Assembly: GCA_023386135.1 (NCBI GenBank)
Contig: JAEWKG010000137.1
Location: forward strand, 1-13,403
Direction: 5' to 3'
Source of the DNA: Pseudomonadota bacterium
GTDB taxonomy: Bacteria; Pseudomonadota; Alphaproteobacteria; Sphingomonadales; Sphingomonadaceae
Length of the DNA: 13,403 nt
Part shown: positions 12,679-13,403 of the stretch, piece after piece
Position numbering within the stretch: position 1 is the first letter of the stretch
Layout: every line of letters starts with the position of its first letter
The notes under the pieces: generated by a model
The model's input: the letters and a program-made list of their open reading frames with translations, nothing else
Told to the model about the DNA's origin: nothing
The model's database searches: none
Program-made: the position numbers and the translations under genes

Positions 12679-13403
12679 ATGGCCGAGACACAGACCGCTA
12701 CCGCGACCGACCTCAACCTGACCCCGCCCGATCCGGTGCCGGTGGTGGCGGCGGAGAAGGCATCGGGCCTGGTGCCGGTGACCGACGAGAAGAAATCGAA
12801 GCTGGAAGAGAAGGCCGATGCCTTCGTCGCCGATCTGGTGGCGCAGGATGCCAACTCGCCCGAGTTCGGTCGCAAGGTCGATCAGATCACCAACATGGGC
12901 CGCAAGGAAATCATGGCGGCGGCCGGGCATTCGAACCGCTTCCTCGACCGGCCGGTGCGGGCGATGAGCAAGGACGAGGGTGTCGGCGCCAACCTCGCCG
13001 AACTGCGGCGGGTGGTCGAGGATCTCGATCCCGGCAAGCGCGGCGCGCTCAGCACGCCCAAGAAGATCCTCGGCATCATTCCGTTCGGCAACAAGCTGAC
13101 CAATTATTTCCGCAGCTATCAGTCCGCCCAGACACACATCCAGTCGATCCTCGGCAACCTCGCCAGCGGCAAGGACGAGCTGCTGATGGACAATGCCGCG
13201 ATCGACGTCGAGCGGCAGAAGCTGTGGGAGGCGATGGGCAACCTCGAGCAGATGATCCACATCTCCAAGACGCTCGACGAGAAGCTGGAGGACAAGGCCG
13301 CCGAGCTCGACGCGACCGATCCCGCGAAGGCCAAGGCGATCCGCGAGACCGCGCTGTTCTACGTTCGCCAGCGCACGCAGGACCTGCTCACCCAGATGGC
13401 AGT
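12679..13403 (+). CDS. telA: TelA / toxic anion resistance family protein (partial)
   Basis: The first 241 residues are visible; the gene runs off the right edge. The ATG at 12679 has AGAGGA upstream at a normal distance. After a low-complexity Thr/Pro/Val N-terminus, the sequence matches the TelA family (PF05816). DAFVADLVAQDANSPEFGRKVDQITNMGRKEI is the typical first block (quoted only in part elsewhere), followed by GIIPFGNKLTNYFRSYQSAQ and a long helical, coiled-coil-like region (NLEQMIHISKTLDEKLEDKAAELDA). TelA proteins are linked to tellurite, colicin or cell-envelope stress resistance in some bacteria, but the mechanism is not settled. No ter genes are within the window. It is predicted to be cytoplasmic. 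Confidence 0.88.
   Translation, partial: MAETQTATATDLNLTPPDPVPVVAAEKASGLVPVTDEKKSKLEEKADAFVADLVAQDANSPEFGRKVDQITNMGRKEIMAAAGHSNRFLDRPVRAMSKDEGVGANLAELRRVVEDLDPGKRGALSTPKKILGIIPFGNKLTNYFRSYQSAQTHIQSILGNLASGKDELLMDNAAIDVERQKLWEAMGNLEQMIHISKTLDEKLEDKAAELDATDPAKAKAIRETALFYVRQRTQDLLTQMA

Noticed and set aside
1..13403. Mobile element, CRISPR array, prophage or defence system
   Set aside because: No transposase, integrase, repeat-spacer pattern, att-like direct repeats flanking genes or defence-family proteins were visible; gene content is core or semi-core.

Overview
This window looks like a chromosomal piece of an alphaproteobacterium, most likely Sphingomonadales (Sphingomonadaceae or Erythrobacteraceae). 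The composition is uniformly GC-rich with strong third-position bias. It carries an NDUFA12-type complex I accessory protein next to a DUF2155 lipoprotein, a tRNA-Trp/secE/nusG linkage, RecX, an alphaproteobacterial Aat and a sphingomonad-like fatty acyl-AMP ligase. The taxonomic call is inference from gene content, since no rRNA is present. No phage, insertion sequence, integrase, CRISPR array or toxin-antitoxin pair is visible. The content is core to semi-core, and I do not see a clearly new defence or metabolic system.

Layout from the left. 1-281 (-) is the N-terminus of a secreted protein, probably a TolB-like/amidohydrolase. Divergent to it are an EthA-type Baeyer-Villiger monooxygenase (432-1922), a CinA N-terminal-type molybdopterin-binding protein (1960-2718) and a NodB-like polysaccharide deacetylase (2782-3813), all on +. 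A hairpin terminator at 3817-3847 separates these from convergent rplA and rplK (3869-5003, -). A secreted aspartic protease with two retropepsin-like lobes (5221-6315, +) lies between rplK and the nusG-secE pair (6334-7096, -). Upstream of secE are a 49-codon conserved-looking small gene (7331-7480, -) and tRNA-Trp(CCA) (7652-7727, -).

The right half begins with aat (7803-8501, +), which overlaps the convergent end of a DUF2155 lipoprotein gene by 142 nt. That gene is the last of a tight minus-strand cluster: recX, DUF192 lipoprotein, NDUFA12, DUF2155 (10428 to 8360). Divergent from recX is a fatty acyl-AMP ligase (10557-12311, +) with a 19-bp palindrome just upstream of a predicted promoter. 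A non-coding stretch of about 370 nt follows, then a telA-family gene (12679 to the end, +) that runs off the window.

Working together: tRNA-Trp, secE, nusG, rplK and rplA form the translation/secretion/elongation block, here split by an opposite-strand protease gene and not followed by rplJL-rpoBC. The recX-DUF192-NDUFA12-DUF2155 genes share translational coupling (an ATGA overlap and a 2-nt gap). The points most worth a second look are the antisense-overlapping conserved C-termini of aat and DUF2155, the single-chain two-lobed retropepsin, the small gene between tRNA-Trp and secE, the palindrome at the recX/acyl-ligase promoter, and the stand-alone acyl-AMP ligase as a possible acyl loader for sphingolipid synthesis.
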